DNA from: Cyrtodaria siliqua
Taxonomy: Eukaryota; Mollusca; Bivalvia; Adapedonta; Hiatellidae
Length of the DNA: 64,000 nucleotides
Assembly: GCA_037043455.1 (NCBI GenBank)
Contig: JAWPHD010006790.1
Span: 62,001 to 126,000 of the forward strand
Reading direction: 5' to 3'
The stretch's first letter is position 1, and each line of letters starts with the position of its first letter. The notes beneath the pieces were generated by a model, which saw nothing but the letters and a program-made list of their open reading frames with translations, was not told the DNA's origin and made no database searches. Positions 33,052-42,192 of the stretch are shown here, one piece after another. The position numbers and the translations under genes were made by a program.

Positions 33052-34237
33052 CTTGTATTATATATATATAAATATTTAAAGGTTGATCTGCTTCTGCTTT
33101 TTTATTTATTAGTATCGTTATGCCGTCACTGCCGTTTTCTATTGTTCTTCCACTGCCGTGTAATAAATTGTCATCGCATGTTCTAAGGTCAAGCCACAAA
33201 GCATATGATTTTGTCAGATAGCCCTCAAGAGAAACATTGGTAAAGTATAAGTCCTTCGCCACTATGTCTGTCTCTTTGTTTCTTTTTGATGTTAAGGCAA
33301 AATATTTGTTGATTTCATCCCAATGTTGATATGCCCTCATGCCCTGACTATACAACTGATTTGGTACGCCTTCTATTGTCATTTGAACATGTTCAATCTT
33401 TGGGTTGTAATAGAATTCCGTGTCTGTTCTGTCTGAGCATGAAAGAATACATTTCATGCTCCATGTAGGTACATTAATGTTGACATCCCAAAGGGTATCA
33501 GATTTATTCTTTATGATTTTTTTATATCGCAACACACGGTCATACATAAATACTATCTTACCATTGGTTTGCTGTCTTATTTGTCTGGCTTATTCAGCAT
33601 CACTAACCTTATCAAATTCCAAGCAGATATCTTTTATTACATAAGATGCATCACAGCATCACTGCTTTTGATAACTTTGTTATAATCGTTAAACGTTTTT
33701 TCATATTCTAACCTATCACAAAACCCCGCTTGATAAAATGGCATATGACTTTGTAACATTTCAAAGTTCAGTGGAATACAAAATCTATTTCCATAAGCTG
33801 CTGCTATAGCTTCATCCTCGGCGTCTGAGGAAGCATCTCCCGCACCAACTCTATGTTGGCCTTAGTACCTTGGTAAGCCATGTTTACTCGTTCGGTAGGG
33901 CTTTTCCATAAATCTACATAACAATGATATATATCACTGTCGTGTATTTGCCACTTATTTTTATTGTCGTTTTCTTCACAATTGCTCTACCCAGATTCTG
34001 GTATATAGTAGCGTTGAGGTCTTTGCTGCTTTTAAGTTCTATTTCAAAGGCAAGACGAGCAGTACGTGGAACTATCACATCATTAGTACTTAGATTGGGA
34101 AATCCCACATGCAGTTCCTGTTTTTGGTCTATTGTTGACGAATTATTAGTTATTACTACACTTGTGCGGATGCCATTGACAACATAATACTCTCTTAGTT
34201 TTCTATAAGGGTTGAGTTTGTTTCCGTAAGTTGACAT
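33002..34237 (-). pseudogene. Major capsid protein candidate (double jelly-roll), frameshifted
   Basis: Read on the minus strand from 34237. The N-terminal part 'LREYYVVNGIRTSVVI', 'VPRTARLAFEIELKS' and 'NLGRAIVKKTTIKISG' has the strand-rich character of a jelly-roll start. After a shift near 33945, 'YHCYVDLWKSPTERVNMAYQ' follows, then (another shift near 33850) 'YGNRFCIPLNFEMLQSHMPF' to 33642. Following an in-frame TAA at about 33591, the 181-codon end contains 'GMRAYQHWDEINKYFALTSK', 'VSLEGYLTKSYALWLDLRTC' and 'GSGRTIENGSDGITI'. Total about 410 codons. Position next to the ATPase and these blocks fit the Polinton major capsid protein; fold assignment is inference from the family. Confidence 0.75.
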
Positions 34238-34283
34238 TGTTTTATTTTTTGAATATATTTTTTAAAATTAAATAAAATAAACA

Positions 34284-35553
34284 ATGGCTGAGGGTGGATT
34301 TGAGTTTGACAATCCTACGTTTGATCCAGATATGGATGAATATTTTGATTTTGATGATGATGATGCGCCGATGGTACCTAATGAACCTGTTCAGAGAAGT
34401 TTTCTTAATCAAAACGACCATCTTGCTGACCTTCGGGGGAAGTGAGAGAATCCCAACTTGAAGATTACAAGGAAAATTTTGTAAAATCCTTTTATAATGA
34501 AATAGCAAAACGATATAAGATGGCACCGTACAAAATGGATTATGGTCAGTTTAAAGTATCAGATGATGGTAAAACATTATACTGGGATGTTGGTAATAAA
34601 AAAATAAGAATAACTGCCAAGCAAGGTGGTGCAACATTTCTTGCTCTTGGTTCTTTGGCAAAAGAATATGGCTCTGGGGGAACAATGGCTGAAAGACAAT
34701 TTTTGAATTTGCCAGAGTATAACAGTAAAACAAAATTATCACAAAAAGCTCGACAAGCGTTGGAGAGCACAAGAAACGATTTACCAGACGTGGATGCTAT
34801 TCCATTACAAGATTTATCCCATATTATGGATAACACAGTACAGTCACTTCATGACTGGGATGAACTTTCTGGTGTTGAAACACAAACAAAGAAATGGATG
34901 GAATAGTGAAAGCGATGACAACTGCCAAGGAAGAACATATCAATAACTTGGCGAAACTCACACAACTTGATAAAGACATGACAAGAGAAAAACAAAAGAC
35001 TGATAATGATGAATTCCAGATCAATAGAATTAGCGATCGCATCAAAGACCTTAAAGTTGAGAAAGGTGCAAGGATGGATGCTATCAATGAGATAAGAGAA
35101 GCTTTCCGTAACCAAGTAAGCAGAATAAAAGGGCCAATAAACAAAATGTTAAACGAGGATACAACTCTTGGTGAGAGAATCAAAACCTTGTTTAGGGAGC
35201 AAGGTATTACTATTGTTAGTATCCTGACTACATTTGGTATGATTCTTGGGGTGATAATTAATGCTATTATTCCCACATCAAGTGCTGCGTCAACTCCAAC
35301 TCCTGATCCATCAAGTGTCAAGGACTGGATAAAAAAAACACTAAGTAATCTTGGTAAACTTCTCGCTAATTTAGCTGGAAAAGCTGCTGCAGCACTTCCA
35401 GGAGTTATTGGTGCAATAGTATCATGGCTTTTATCTCCAACAGGTAAAGTTATTAAATGGTTTGGTAACAATCTATGGGCTTTGCTTGTGTTTGTTTCCG
35501 GGTTGTTGTATGTGGCAGCCAAAGAGTGGTTCAGTAAATCTCGTAATGAGTAA
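34284..35553 (+). pseudogene. Large conserved Polinton coiled-coil/membrane protein, split by frameshifts
   Basis: Starts at 34284 with 'MAEGGFEFDNPTFDPDMDEY', an acidic head of a kind I associate with Polinton proteins of this type. A shift near 34440 leads to the frame ending at 34906, with 'YGQFKVSDDGKTLYWDVGNK' and 'KIRITAKQGGATFLALGSL'. A second shift or start-stop overlap (ATGGATGGAATAG, 34894-34906) leads to the third frame: a long coiled coil (34910-35150) and then hydrophobic repeats ('ITIVSILTTFGMILGVIINA', 'LGKLLANLAGKAAAALPGV', 'LWALLVFVSGLLYVAAKEW') to 35553. Resembles a virion-internal or membrane-active protein. The 3' end overlaps a convergent gene by about 80 bp. Confidence 0.7.
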
Positions 35554-36806
35554 TGCAGCAAGACCTATTACTATAGTACCAACAATTATAGATGTTTGGT
35601 TATCTTCGTGTTCAATCGCTATTTTTTTCATCTCTTGTTCCATATGTCCCACACTTTTATGTATCAATGATTTATCAAAGTCAGGATGTTCCGGCAGAAA
35701 TTTCTTTGTTGTGGTGCCTTGAAAAGGTTGAACAATTTTTGGTGGTACTGGTTTTACATTCACATCATTATTCAATCCTAATGCTTGCGCATCGGTTGCT
35801 ATTAAAATTTCATTATTGTAGTCTTGTATTGTTCCGATTCTCAACTCCATATCACTCGGAGACATGTACAATCCACTTCCATAGACAAAATTTACTTTAC
35901 TTCTTGCATATTTTAGAGTGGTTTCATATCTTGAAATTTGATTGGGCAAGTCAATGGGGCTGTTTATTGCGTCCTCTACATTTGCCAGAAATTGTTTTTG
36001 AGTATCAAATGCCGTTCCAGTTCCAAGTATATCTGTTCTTGTTTGTGATTGTGAGCCAAGAATTGCCCAGCAGTATGTTCTTATGCTGTCATTGATGCGT
36101 TCTTACTCCAGCTCTTGTGAAACTAGATGAACTATCTAGTATAAAAGTAGACCAACTATTGTCAGCCTCAGATCCTTGTGCTATGTAGTCAATGAGGTAT
36201 GTTGTATCGCTCTCATAGACTTTGAAACTCATCGTTTTGTTGTCGTATACAAAATTTATCAAAGGATGATAACCAGTATTTGTCCAGTAATTATAAATTG
36301 TTCCTAGACCATCATTATAGCTTTGTTTCTGTCCAGTCAGCATAAATATCAACGCTAAACTCCTTGCATATTATCTCGTATGCGTTTCGGTTATATGTGT
36401 TATTAAAAGCATTCCAATTTGAGTCTTGCGGCATTGCTACGCTCATCTCAAATAATATTCTTCTAACTTGGTAATAGACATGAAATCGAAATAACGAACC
36501 AACCAGGGCACCAGCTTTCAGATGATTGTTGAAATCAATGCCACACCCGCTTGTCGCACACCAAATAGCAAAATTCAACTTGTTTCTGCCAAAATGACAT
36601 CCAATCTGTTCCCCAGCTTTGGACTATATCATCTGATTTGACGTATGGGAGTTTGTATTTTTCAAAGACATTGGAGAATGATGCTTTAAAGCCTTTACCG
36701 TTTGATGCAATGACTATGTTTTGATTTATTATATCTATCACTTTTTTCTGAAAGTACTTGAATTGTAGTGAGCATCTGTGCTATATTTGAATTCTTTAGA
36801 AATCAT
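35473..36806 (-). pseudogene. Large conserved Polinton structural-type protein, multiply frameshifted
   Basis: Starts near 36806 ('MISKEFKYSTDAHYNSSTFR'), shifts at once into 'VIDIINQNIVIASNGKGFKA', and continues through 'AGALVGSLFRFHVYYQVRRI', 'WNAFNNTYNRNAYEIICKEF', 'GLGTIYNYWTNTGYHPLINF', 'EADNSWSTFILDSSSSFTRA' and 'VNFVYGSGLYMSPSDMELRI' in at least four frames. The end has 'FLPEHPDFDKSLIHKSVGH' and a C-terminal transmembrane helix 'QTSIIVGTIVIGLAALLITR'. About 430 codons. I recognise the block pattern as one recurring in animal Polintons but know no function. A membrane-anchored virion protein is a reasonable guess. Convergent with the gene at 34284. Confidence 0.65.
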
Positions 36807-36839
36807 TTTTATTTTTTATATATATTAAAAAAAAAAATT

Positions 36840-37474
36840 CATACAATTTCAAACATAGACAACTCTATTAATTTACAACAGTATATCGATAATAGAGATG
36901 GAACTAAGCGCGTTGGATTAAAAAGTTTTACATACACTATCGGTTGATATAATATTATTCATAGGAGCATAAAATAAAAGTACCAAACCAAACATATCGT
37001 ATACCAGATGGACTCTATGACTTTCAACAGTTGGCAGATATATTTGAAGCGCTGTTTATTACCCTAACCATTGATGCGCAGAATGGTATAGCATCTTTAG
37101 AGACGTCAACAGAGATACGATTATCAAGCGGTCTTTCAAAAATGCTGGGATTCGAGGAAAGGGGGTGGGTGGTGGAAGGTACCCTTATTGGAAAACAATC
37201 AATTGATTTAGCTCCTTATAAACAGCTATATGTTCAACTGGAACAAGTTAATACGAGTAGTAATTATTTCAATGGTGTGCCAAGCACTGTTATAGGGGTT
37301 ATACCTGTGGTAAATAAGCAGTTTAGGGATATTGTATATACACGTTTTTATCCTGAATATCACTGTCTTTCAAATGGTGCAATTACTGAATTGAAAATAG
37401 AAGTCAGAGATGAGCATGGCAACAATATAGATAATCACGGTTTGCCTATGAGTTGCGTTTTAGAATTTATTTAA
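36840..37474 (+). pseudogene. Minor capsid (penton-like, single jelly-roll) candidate, 5' end broken
   Basis: The intact part from 37031 reads 'MADIFEALFITLTID', 'STEIRLSSGLSKMLGFEERG', 'YKQLYVQLEQVNTSSNYFNG', 'VIPVVNKQFRDIVYTRFYPE' and 'HGLPMSCVLEFI', and ends at 37474. Upstream, other frames give 'VGLKSFTYTIG' followed by TGA where tryptophan is expected (36946-36948), then a shift and 'VPNQTYRIPDGLYDFQQL' running into the intact part. The block order matches the Polinton minor capsid protein as I know it. The beta-strand pattern is strong; the gene start is not certain. First of three plus-strand genes at the right end. Confidence 0.7.
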
Positions 37475-37502
37475 AATTATATATGTTTTTTATAAAAAAA
37501 CA

Positions 37503-37916
37503 ATGAGTATATTTGGGGCAACAAAACCTGTGGGAAAAAAAGATTTGGAGACTTTGGAAAATAATGTTCAAGATTTACATAGGCGAGTTGTGCCTATTGT
37601 TAACCAATTCAAACAAATAACAGATAAAGTTGATAATCTTAAATATGGGATTATAACAATATTTTGGGTATGTAATGACACGCCGTGGGCGTATTATGGG
37701 AATAGGTTTAGCAAGTGAACGATTAGTTGGTGACGTGTCTGTAGAAGTCTCTGTTAATGATGTTGAAAAGCCAAATTATGGTATAACGCTTCACATCATC
37801 CCGCGCACCACGATAACTTTGATAGACCTTTGGATATTAGTGCTGGTTCTGTCATTAGCTTTGTATGCAAGATTGCCAACGCTACCGCTATAAATACGGT
37901 GGCGTCGTTATTAATT
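37503..37916 (+). pseudogene. Small Polinton protein with N-terminal coiled coil, frameshifted
   Basis: 'MSIFGATKPVGKKDLETLEN' begins a heptad-like helical stretch to 'QFKQITDKVDNLKYGI' in the frame ending at 37718. Another frame from 37675 continues 'IMGIGLASERLVGDVSVEVS' and 'YGITLHIIPRTT'. A third frame ends 'FDRPLDISAGSVISFVCKIA' and 'TVASLLIELI'. In all about 135 codons with two shifts. The coiled coil followed by a strand-rich domain looks like a trimeric fibre or decoration protein, but this is a guess from architecture. The 28-bp gap after the capsid gene suggests co-expression. Confidence 0.5.
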
Positions 37917-37951
37917 GAATTAATTTAATTTTTTATTATTAAATAAAACAA

Positions 37952-38602
37952 ATGAAGCAACCGACAGCACCAAGTTTATATCCTGAGTTGCCAGTGGAAG
38001 ACGGACAGAATTATAGATTACATAAGATTTCAGAGATTGAACAGAAGTTAATTACAGAGCAAGACACACGCAAGTCTCTGTATAAAAAATATAAACGTGG
38101 TATTAATATCACAGATGGAATTGACACTACCTTAATATCTGCAGGTGTTATTATGGCTGGGATTGGATTTATTGTTCCAGTTTTGTTACCTTTAGAAATA
38201 GCAGCAATAGTATGTGGAGCTACAGGTGTTTGTATTAATTTTATTAGACGCAAGCTTAATTCAAAAGCTCAAAAACATTATGAAATAAAAACTTTGGCAG
38301 AGTCTAAGTTGAATAGCATAAAAAATTTGATATCAAAAGCATTGAGTGATGCACAGATATCTGAGCAAGAGTTTGGGTTGAATTTAGATGAGTTAGATAA
38401 ATATTATAGTTTGAAACAGGACACCAAAAAGAAAGCTGAAATAAGTGAAGTTCAAAAAAAAGAACTAGTGGAACAGGGAAGAAAGGAAGCAATGGCAACC
38501 TTACAAAAAAAGTCTAAAAGGTGTGTGATTTATTGTTTTAGTAATGTGTTTGAGTATGTTCCACCACCTTTGTATTCAAGCTCGGAGAATCAAATTATAT
38601 GA
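37952..38602 (+). CDS. Conserved Polinton protein with central membrane segments and coiled coil
   Basis: Intact 216 codons. The N-terminus 'APSLYPELPVEDGQNYRLHK' and the helix 'EQDTRKSLYKKYKRGINITD' are followed by two hydrophobic segments ('TTLISAGVIMAGIGFIVPVL' and 'LPLEIAAIVCGATGVCINFI'), 'RRKLNSKAQKHYEIKTLAES' and a charged helix. The block order is one I have met in many animal Polinton loci without a known function. The last ~25 residues ('CVIYCFSNVFEYVPPPLYSS') run to the terminal repeat and may be an extension past the original end. It is the last gene before the right terminal repeat. Confidence 0.7.
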   Translation: MKQPTAPSLYPELPVEDGQNYRLHKISEIEQKLITEQDTRKSLYKKYKRGINITDGIDTTLISAGVIMAGIGFIVPVLLPLEIAAIVCGATGVCINFIRRKLNSKAQKHYEIKTLAESKLNSIKNLISKALSDAQISEQEFGLNLDELDKYYSLKQDTKKKAEISEVQKKELVEQGRKEAMATLQKKSKRCVIYCFSNVFEYVPPPLYSSSENQII

Positions 38603-38798
38603 TTTTCTAAAGGAAAATCATATTTTGCTGACTTCGTGTTTATTCGTTGATTTGGGTGTAAATTTAATAACAAATCAACTTTTATTAAAAAATCTCAGAA
38701 TATAACTCGAGCTCAGTTTATTTCATATATATGTGTTTACGGCTGTAAAACTGAGGGCACCGAAGTTTTATAGCCGTAACCCAAATTTACATATATAT
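38577..38798 (-). repeat. Polinton right terminal inverted repeat with end palindrome
   Basis: Reverse-complement match to 21217-21436. The outer 74 bp (38725-38798) form an inverted repeat with arms ATATATATGTG...TTACGGCTGTAAAACT and AGTTTTATAGCCGTAA...TTACATATATAT. It also keeps an ATATGATTTTC/GAAAATCATAT hairpin near 38597-38623, found on the left only in the internal copy. Confidence 0.92.
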
Positions 38799-39340
38799 CG
38801 GGTGTATTCCTGTATGACGCAGACGAGGAGAGAGGCACTTGGAGCCTACTGTTGTGCCAGCTACTGCGTATAATGGAGGAAGTGTAATTGCCTGGGCTGG
38901 AATGAGCGCAAATGGTAGGACTGACCTTGTTATTGTGCTGGGCAATCTGAACGGCCGTCGCTACATTGATGACATTTTAAGGCCACACGTTCTACCATAT
39001 ATGCAGCAAATGGGCATCCAACAACCTGTATTCTAGGATGATAATGCGACGCCACATCGTGCACGAATTGTACAGAATTTTCTTACGCAGAATGGTATTC
39101 AACGAATGGATTGGCCGCCAATGTCACCTGATCTGGCGTGCATTGAACATGTGTGGGACATTCTTGTCCTTGCTGTATACAAACGCATCCACCAACACAC
39201 TAGGCTTGTGCACTTACCATCTATTCTTCGGCAAGAGTGGGCATTGATTCCTCAACAGAACATTCGCCGTCTAGTGAATCTAATGAGGAGACGTATAGCC
39301 GAGTGTTTTGCACACCAAGGTGGATACACACATTATTGAC
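38799..39340 (+). pseudogene. Tc1-like transposase, C-terminal half
   Basis: Continues the coding of 20717-21216 after the Polinton. It begins in frame with 'RRRGERHLEPTVVPATAYNG', then 'GSVIAWAGMSANGRTDLV' and 'YIDDILRPHVLPYMQQMGIQ'. The second catalytic aspartate is in 'DDNATPHRARIVQNFL' (after an in-frame TAG at 39034-39036) and the third acidic residue in 'WPPMSPDLACIEHVWDIL', the spacing expected for DD34E. It ends at a TGA near 39338. An in-frame TGA at 38815 and the TAG make it inactive. The 3' UTR leads into the right Tc1 terminal repeat. Confidence 0.88.
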
Positions 39341-39524
39341 AGAAACTGTATTTTGGCCATTTTTGACTGTTGACCCCTGTCTACTTTGATAATGGATTAC
39401 TAATGAACAGTAAATGAATTTTCATTCTGTTTTTGCCTATTTGTTAAGTTTGAATTTTTGTTTATTATGATATATAACAAATATCCGTATGAAATACAGT
39501 TTTCATTTTATAACCCAAATACCC

Positions 39525-39776
39525 CATGCTTAGACGATGTTCGCGGCGTCATTTCGCTAATTGTTTCCATTTCAGGCAGCGGACCATCTGGCTTACGTAA
39601 CCTGCGGCTATGTCCTTGTAGTTATAATTGACAAAGCGCGCTACTCCGCGTTGGACTTGTTACAATGTGTTGATATTGATATCCTCGACTGTATGATAGT
39701 CCCACGCTGAGCATGCGTACTCCAGGGTTGGTCATAGCTGTGTCATGTACGCTTTGTCACTTTCTTAGTGCAATCC
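39525..39776 (-). mobile_element. LINE-A middle part
   Basis: Minus-strand codons give 'PTLEYACSAWDYHTVEDIN', 'QRGVARFVNYNYKDIAAG' and 'YVSQMVRCLKW', the reverse transcriptase thumb of a CR1/jockey-like element, up to the Tc1 junction ('RREHRL'). It continues at 20308 beyond the Tc1 element and joins the 40955-41095 piece on its other side. Confidence 0.7.
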
Positions 39777-40954
39777 TTAGTCTTGATCATCTTCGACGCT
39801 TGATTATAAATACAAACGTCCTGACAAGTTGTACAGAAACAAATTTGAAACGGAACCACGTGACCGTAATTATTTTTTTTTATATTAAAGTATTTCTTAC
39901 CATCCGCATTTAGTTCGTCGATATAATGATGAAGTTTCCCTCTTTGTTTATATATAAATTTATTTTCTTTCTGCCTTTCTCTAATACTGTTTTCTGTTTA
40001 TCTGAACTTAAGGCAATTGAACTTGCCTTAAACTATATTCAGGAATCGGATGACGACCATTTTGTAATATTTTCTGATTCCCTTTCATCTCTTCAAGCCC
40101 TGGGTAATATGAAACATGATAACCTAGTTGTGCTTCATCTTTTACAAAAGTACAATATCTCTTATAGTTGATTATGTTACTATTTTCTGCTGCCTTCCAA
40201 GCGATGTAGAAATACGTGGTAATGATGGAGCTGATAATGCAGCATTAGGTTTACACTGCGTTACCTTATACTGATTTTAAAATAAACTCCATTCAATTAA
40301 ACCGTTACTCGGAGAATGGCATTCTTCTAGTAGACCCATTCGTCGAGAAGAAGTTGTCCTAGCCCGGTGCAGGATAGGGAATACACGTTATACTCATTCG
40401 TATTTATTACAAGTGACCAATTACCAGAATGTATACCCTGCTTTGCACCGTTAACGGTCAAACACATCTTGTTGGAATGTGTAGACTTTGATCCTATGCG
40501 TCAAAGGTACTACAATGTTAATACTATGAAAGAGTTATTTGAAACTATAGATTTTAGTCTTGTTTTAGATTTCCTGAAAGAACCAGACTATATAAAATCA
40601 TTATAATATGTTCTTATATATATTTACTTATTGTTATACCCGTTGACGGGCATTTGTTGATTTACATATATAGTTTATAATACTACCATATCATCCCTTA
40701 TTGGTAAATAGTTTCATCTTTATATATTTACATTATTTTTAAATTACTACTTCATTTCTTCATCTTTCATCATTTATTCAACTTTCGTTAGTTTTTGCGC
40801 ATAATATGACATATTTATGTGTCGACGTGCCGTAAAACACCATTCATTCATTATGTTTATCTTGGATAGCAGGTGTTCCTGTCTCAGTCAATTAGAATCC
40901 TTACCAGTGTATCGGCAAAAATCAAACAAGCAAGCGTCGCAGATGATAGGACTA
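39777..40954 (+). mobile_element. LINE-B-bearing insertion in LINE-A
   Basis: TGCAATCC occurs on both sides (39769-39776 and 40955-40962) within LINE-A codons, an 8-bp target-duplication-like repeat. Inside, on the plus strand, is the 3' part of a LINE with an RNase H domain. Its boundary motif 'GTCGACGTGCCGTAAAACACC' is followed by ATTC units (40818-40852). About 100 bp after that tail, before the right flank, are unexplained. Confidence 0.6.
39990..40606 (+). pseudogene. LINE-B RNase H and C-terminal fragment
   Basis: RNase H active-site blocks are visible: 'LSELKAIELALNYIQES' and 'HFVIFSDSLSSLQALGNMK' (about 39998-40110) with the catalytic E and D. Later frames give 'RIGNTRYTHSYLL' and a cysteine/histidine motif ending 'CFAPLTVKHILLECVDFDPM' (40440-40500). 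'RYYNVNTMKELFETIDFSLV' and a stop at 40604 follow. The domain degrades the RNA strand during retrotransposition in I/jockey-type elements. Frameshifts between the blocks show a dead copy. Confidence 0.8.
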
Positions 40955-41095
40955 TGCAATCCCTGATATTCCTGCGCAAGAAGCCAAATGTTCTAGAGTC
41001 TTTACCGGTAGTGTTGTCCACATGGTGTTTCCAAGAGAGATCCACGCCAAAATTCACGCTTAGATATTTACGGATGACGGTGCATTTTTCTTTTT
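40955..41095 (-). mobile_element. LINE-A 5'-most visible part
   Basis: Minus-strand codons read 'VNFGVDLSWKHHVDNTTGK' and 'TFGFLRRNIRDC', the block just upstream of the thumb in the same reverse transcriptase as 39525-39776. No LINE-A coding was recognised beyond 41095, so it is probably 5'-truncated. Confidence 0.65.
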
Positions 41096-41875
41096 GTTAT
41101 TTTTTTACTTTCTGAAACTCAAACTCTGTTAGTGAAGGAACTTGTCACAAGCTACTACTACATGATTAGTGCATACATTTTATATATGTTCAAACTTGTT
41201 TCGCTAATTTAATCGTACATGTTTTGTGGCTCGGTATATAAAACGAATTTACTTGTTATATTCTATATTCTGTATCATAGTAAAGTGTAGTGTTTCAGAG
41301 AGCACCGTAAAATGTCAAAATATAATACATGCACACGATACAAAGAAGCACACGTTATAACAATCACTTGAACCTTGCATTCTTATTTGCTCTGGAGATA
41401 ACTACTGCACCACCGATTGTGTTGATATGTTGTAGAATTTCTAAATATAAAAAGGCATTACACAATACCTAGCGCACAGGCTCGCACAAACTTATTAACT
41501 GCTAACTAAGATACCAATATACATTTGTTTTGAGACGGAATCCTAATTTAAATAAATAGTGTTACACTCATGTATACAATGCTATATATACTGAGCAAAA
41601 AAGAAGCTTTCCTCCATGTTTAAGTTAAATTACTAAAGATATCCATCGTTTTCAGTATAAAACCTATACGGAAAATTACGTTCGTTTATCTGTGGACAAA
41701 ATTCAGTTAAAATTATGCTGTTAAGTTTTCATAATCCGTTCTTTGCTCATAGGATTACTAGCATTTATCCACCTGAGTTCACGTTGAATAAAGCCAACAG
41801 TTCGCATACTTAAGCAGCATTCCTCGATCTTCATCTCTCAATTTCTAATGAGTTCATACATACTACAGTCTATGA
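41096..41875. other. No gene seen; possible Tc1-like terminus
   Basis: AT-rich. 'ACTGAGCAAAAAAGAAGC' at about 41590 resembles the outer end of another Tc1-like family, but no partner repeat was found. Confidence 0.3.
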
Positions 41876-41879
41876 TAAG

Positions 41880-42192
41880 GGAGACGACTTCAACTTTAAC
41901 ATCGTTAACTATCCACACCTTAATGGGGATGTACATTTACCTCGTGCTACATCATCCGGGCTTATATCTCCCAGCTCATTCGTTTTGCTAGAGCTTGTAA
42001 TGATGTAATAGACTTCAATGACCGAAATCAAGTTATTACAAGTAAACTTTTTCAGCAGCGTTTTCGTTATCACAAACTGCGTAGATCTTTCTCAAAATTA
42101 TATCGTCGCAACGAAAACCTACAGGAGAAGTACAACACAAACCTTAACACACTTCTGTGACTAGGAATATCTCAACCCTTATTTTATGGATT
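41880..42192 (+). pseudogene. Retroelement ORF C-terminal fragment
   Basis: Mixed frames give 'FNIVNYPHLNGDV', then 'FARACNDVIDFNDRNQVIT', 'FQQRFRYHKLRRSFSKLYRR' and 'LGISQPLFYGLI', a block I associate with the extreme C-terminus of a retroelement family widespread in marine invertebrates. Frameshifted, and cut at 42192 by LINE-F. Confidence 0.55.

Larger units (their letters stand above)
21217..38798 (+). mobile_element. Polinton/Maverick, 17.6 kb, decayed
   Basis: Bounded by ~220-bp terminal inverted repeats and inserted in a Tc1-like transposase gene. It encodes protein-primed PolB, retroviral-type integrase, packaging ATPase, capsid candidates and several Polinton-type conserved proteins. 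The flanks read CGGG-C on the left and CGGG-T on the right, so 4-5 bp are duplicated; Polintons usually make 6 bp. Joining the flanks restores the Tc1 amino-acid spacing, confirming the boundaries. Length is within the usual 15-20 kb. Frameshifts in most genes and two later insertions in PolB show that it cannot be autonomous. Relatives include adintoviruses, which share the same gene set. Confidence 0.95.
20311..39524 (+). mobile_element. Tc1-like DNA transposon interrupted by a Polinton
   Basis: The left end begins CACTCGGCAAAAAAAGTTCT after a TA. Long terminal inverted repeats (about 190 bp; left 20311-20515, right about 39350-39524) share 'TATTTGGGTTA', 'ATGAAA.TTGTATTTCATACGGATAT' and the mirror of these on the right. 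The right repeat stops about 30 bp short of the outer end, so the terminus is truncated. The body encodes a transposase whose two halves lie at 20717-21216 and 38799-39340. It inserted into LINE-A. Confidence 0.88.

Noticed and set aside
34824..35561. 245-codon minus-strand frame
   Set aside because: Antisense to the plus-strand coiled-coil/membrane protein, whose composition, blocks and neighbours make it the real gene.
35592..36095. 167-codon plus-strand frame
   Set aside because: Antisense to the conserved minus-strand structural-type protein.
41590..41620. Second Tc1-like element
   Set aside because: Only one terminus-like string was found, with no partner repeat or transposase.
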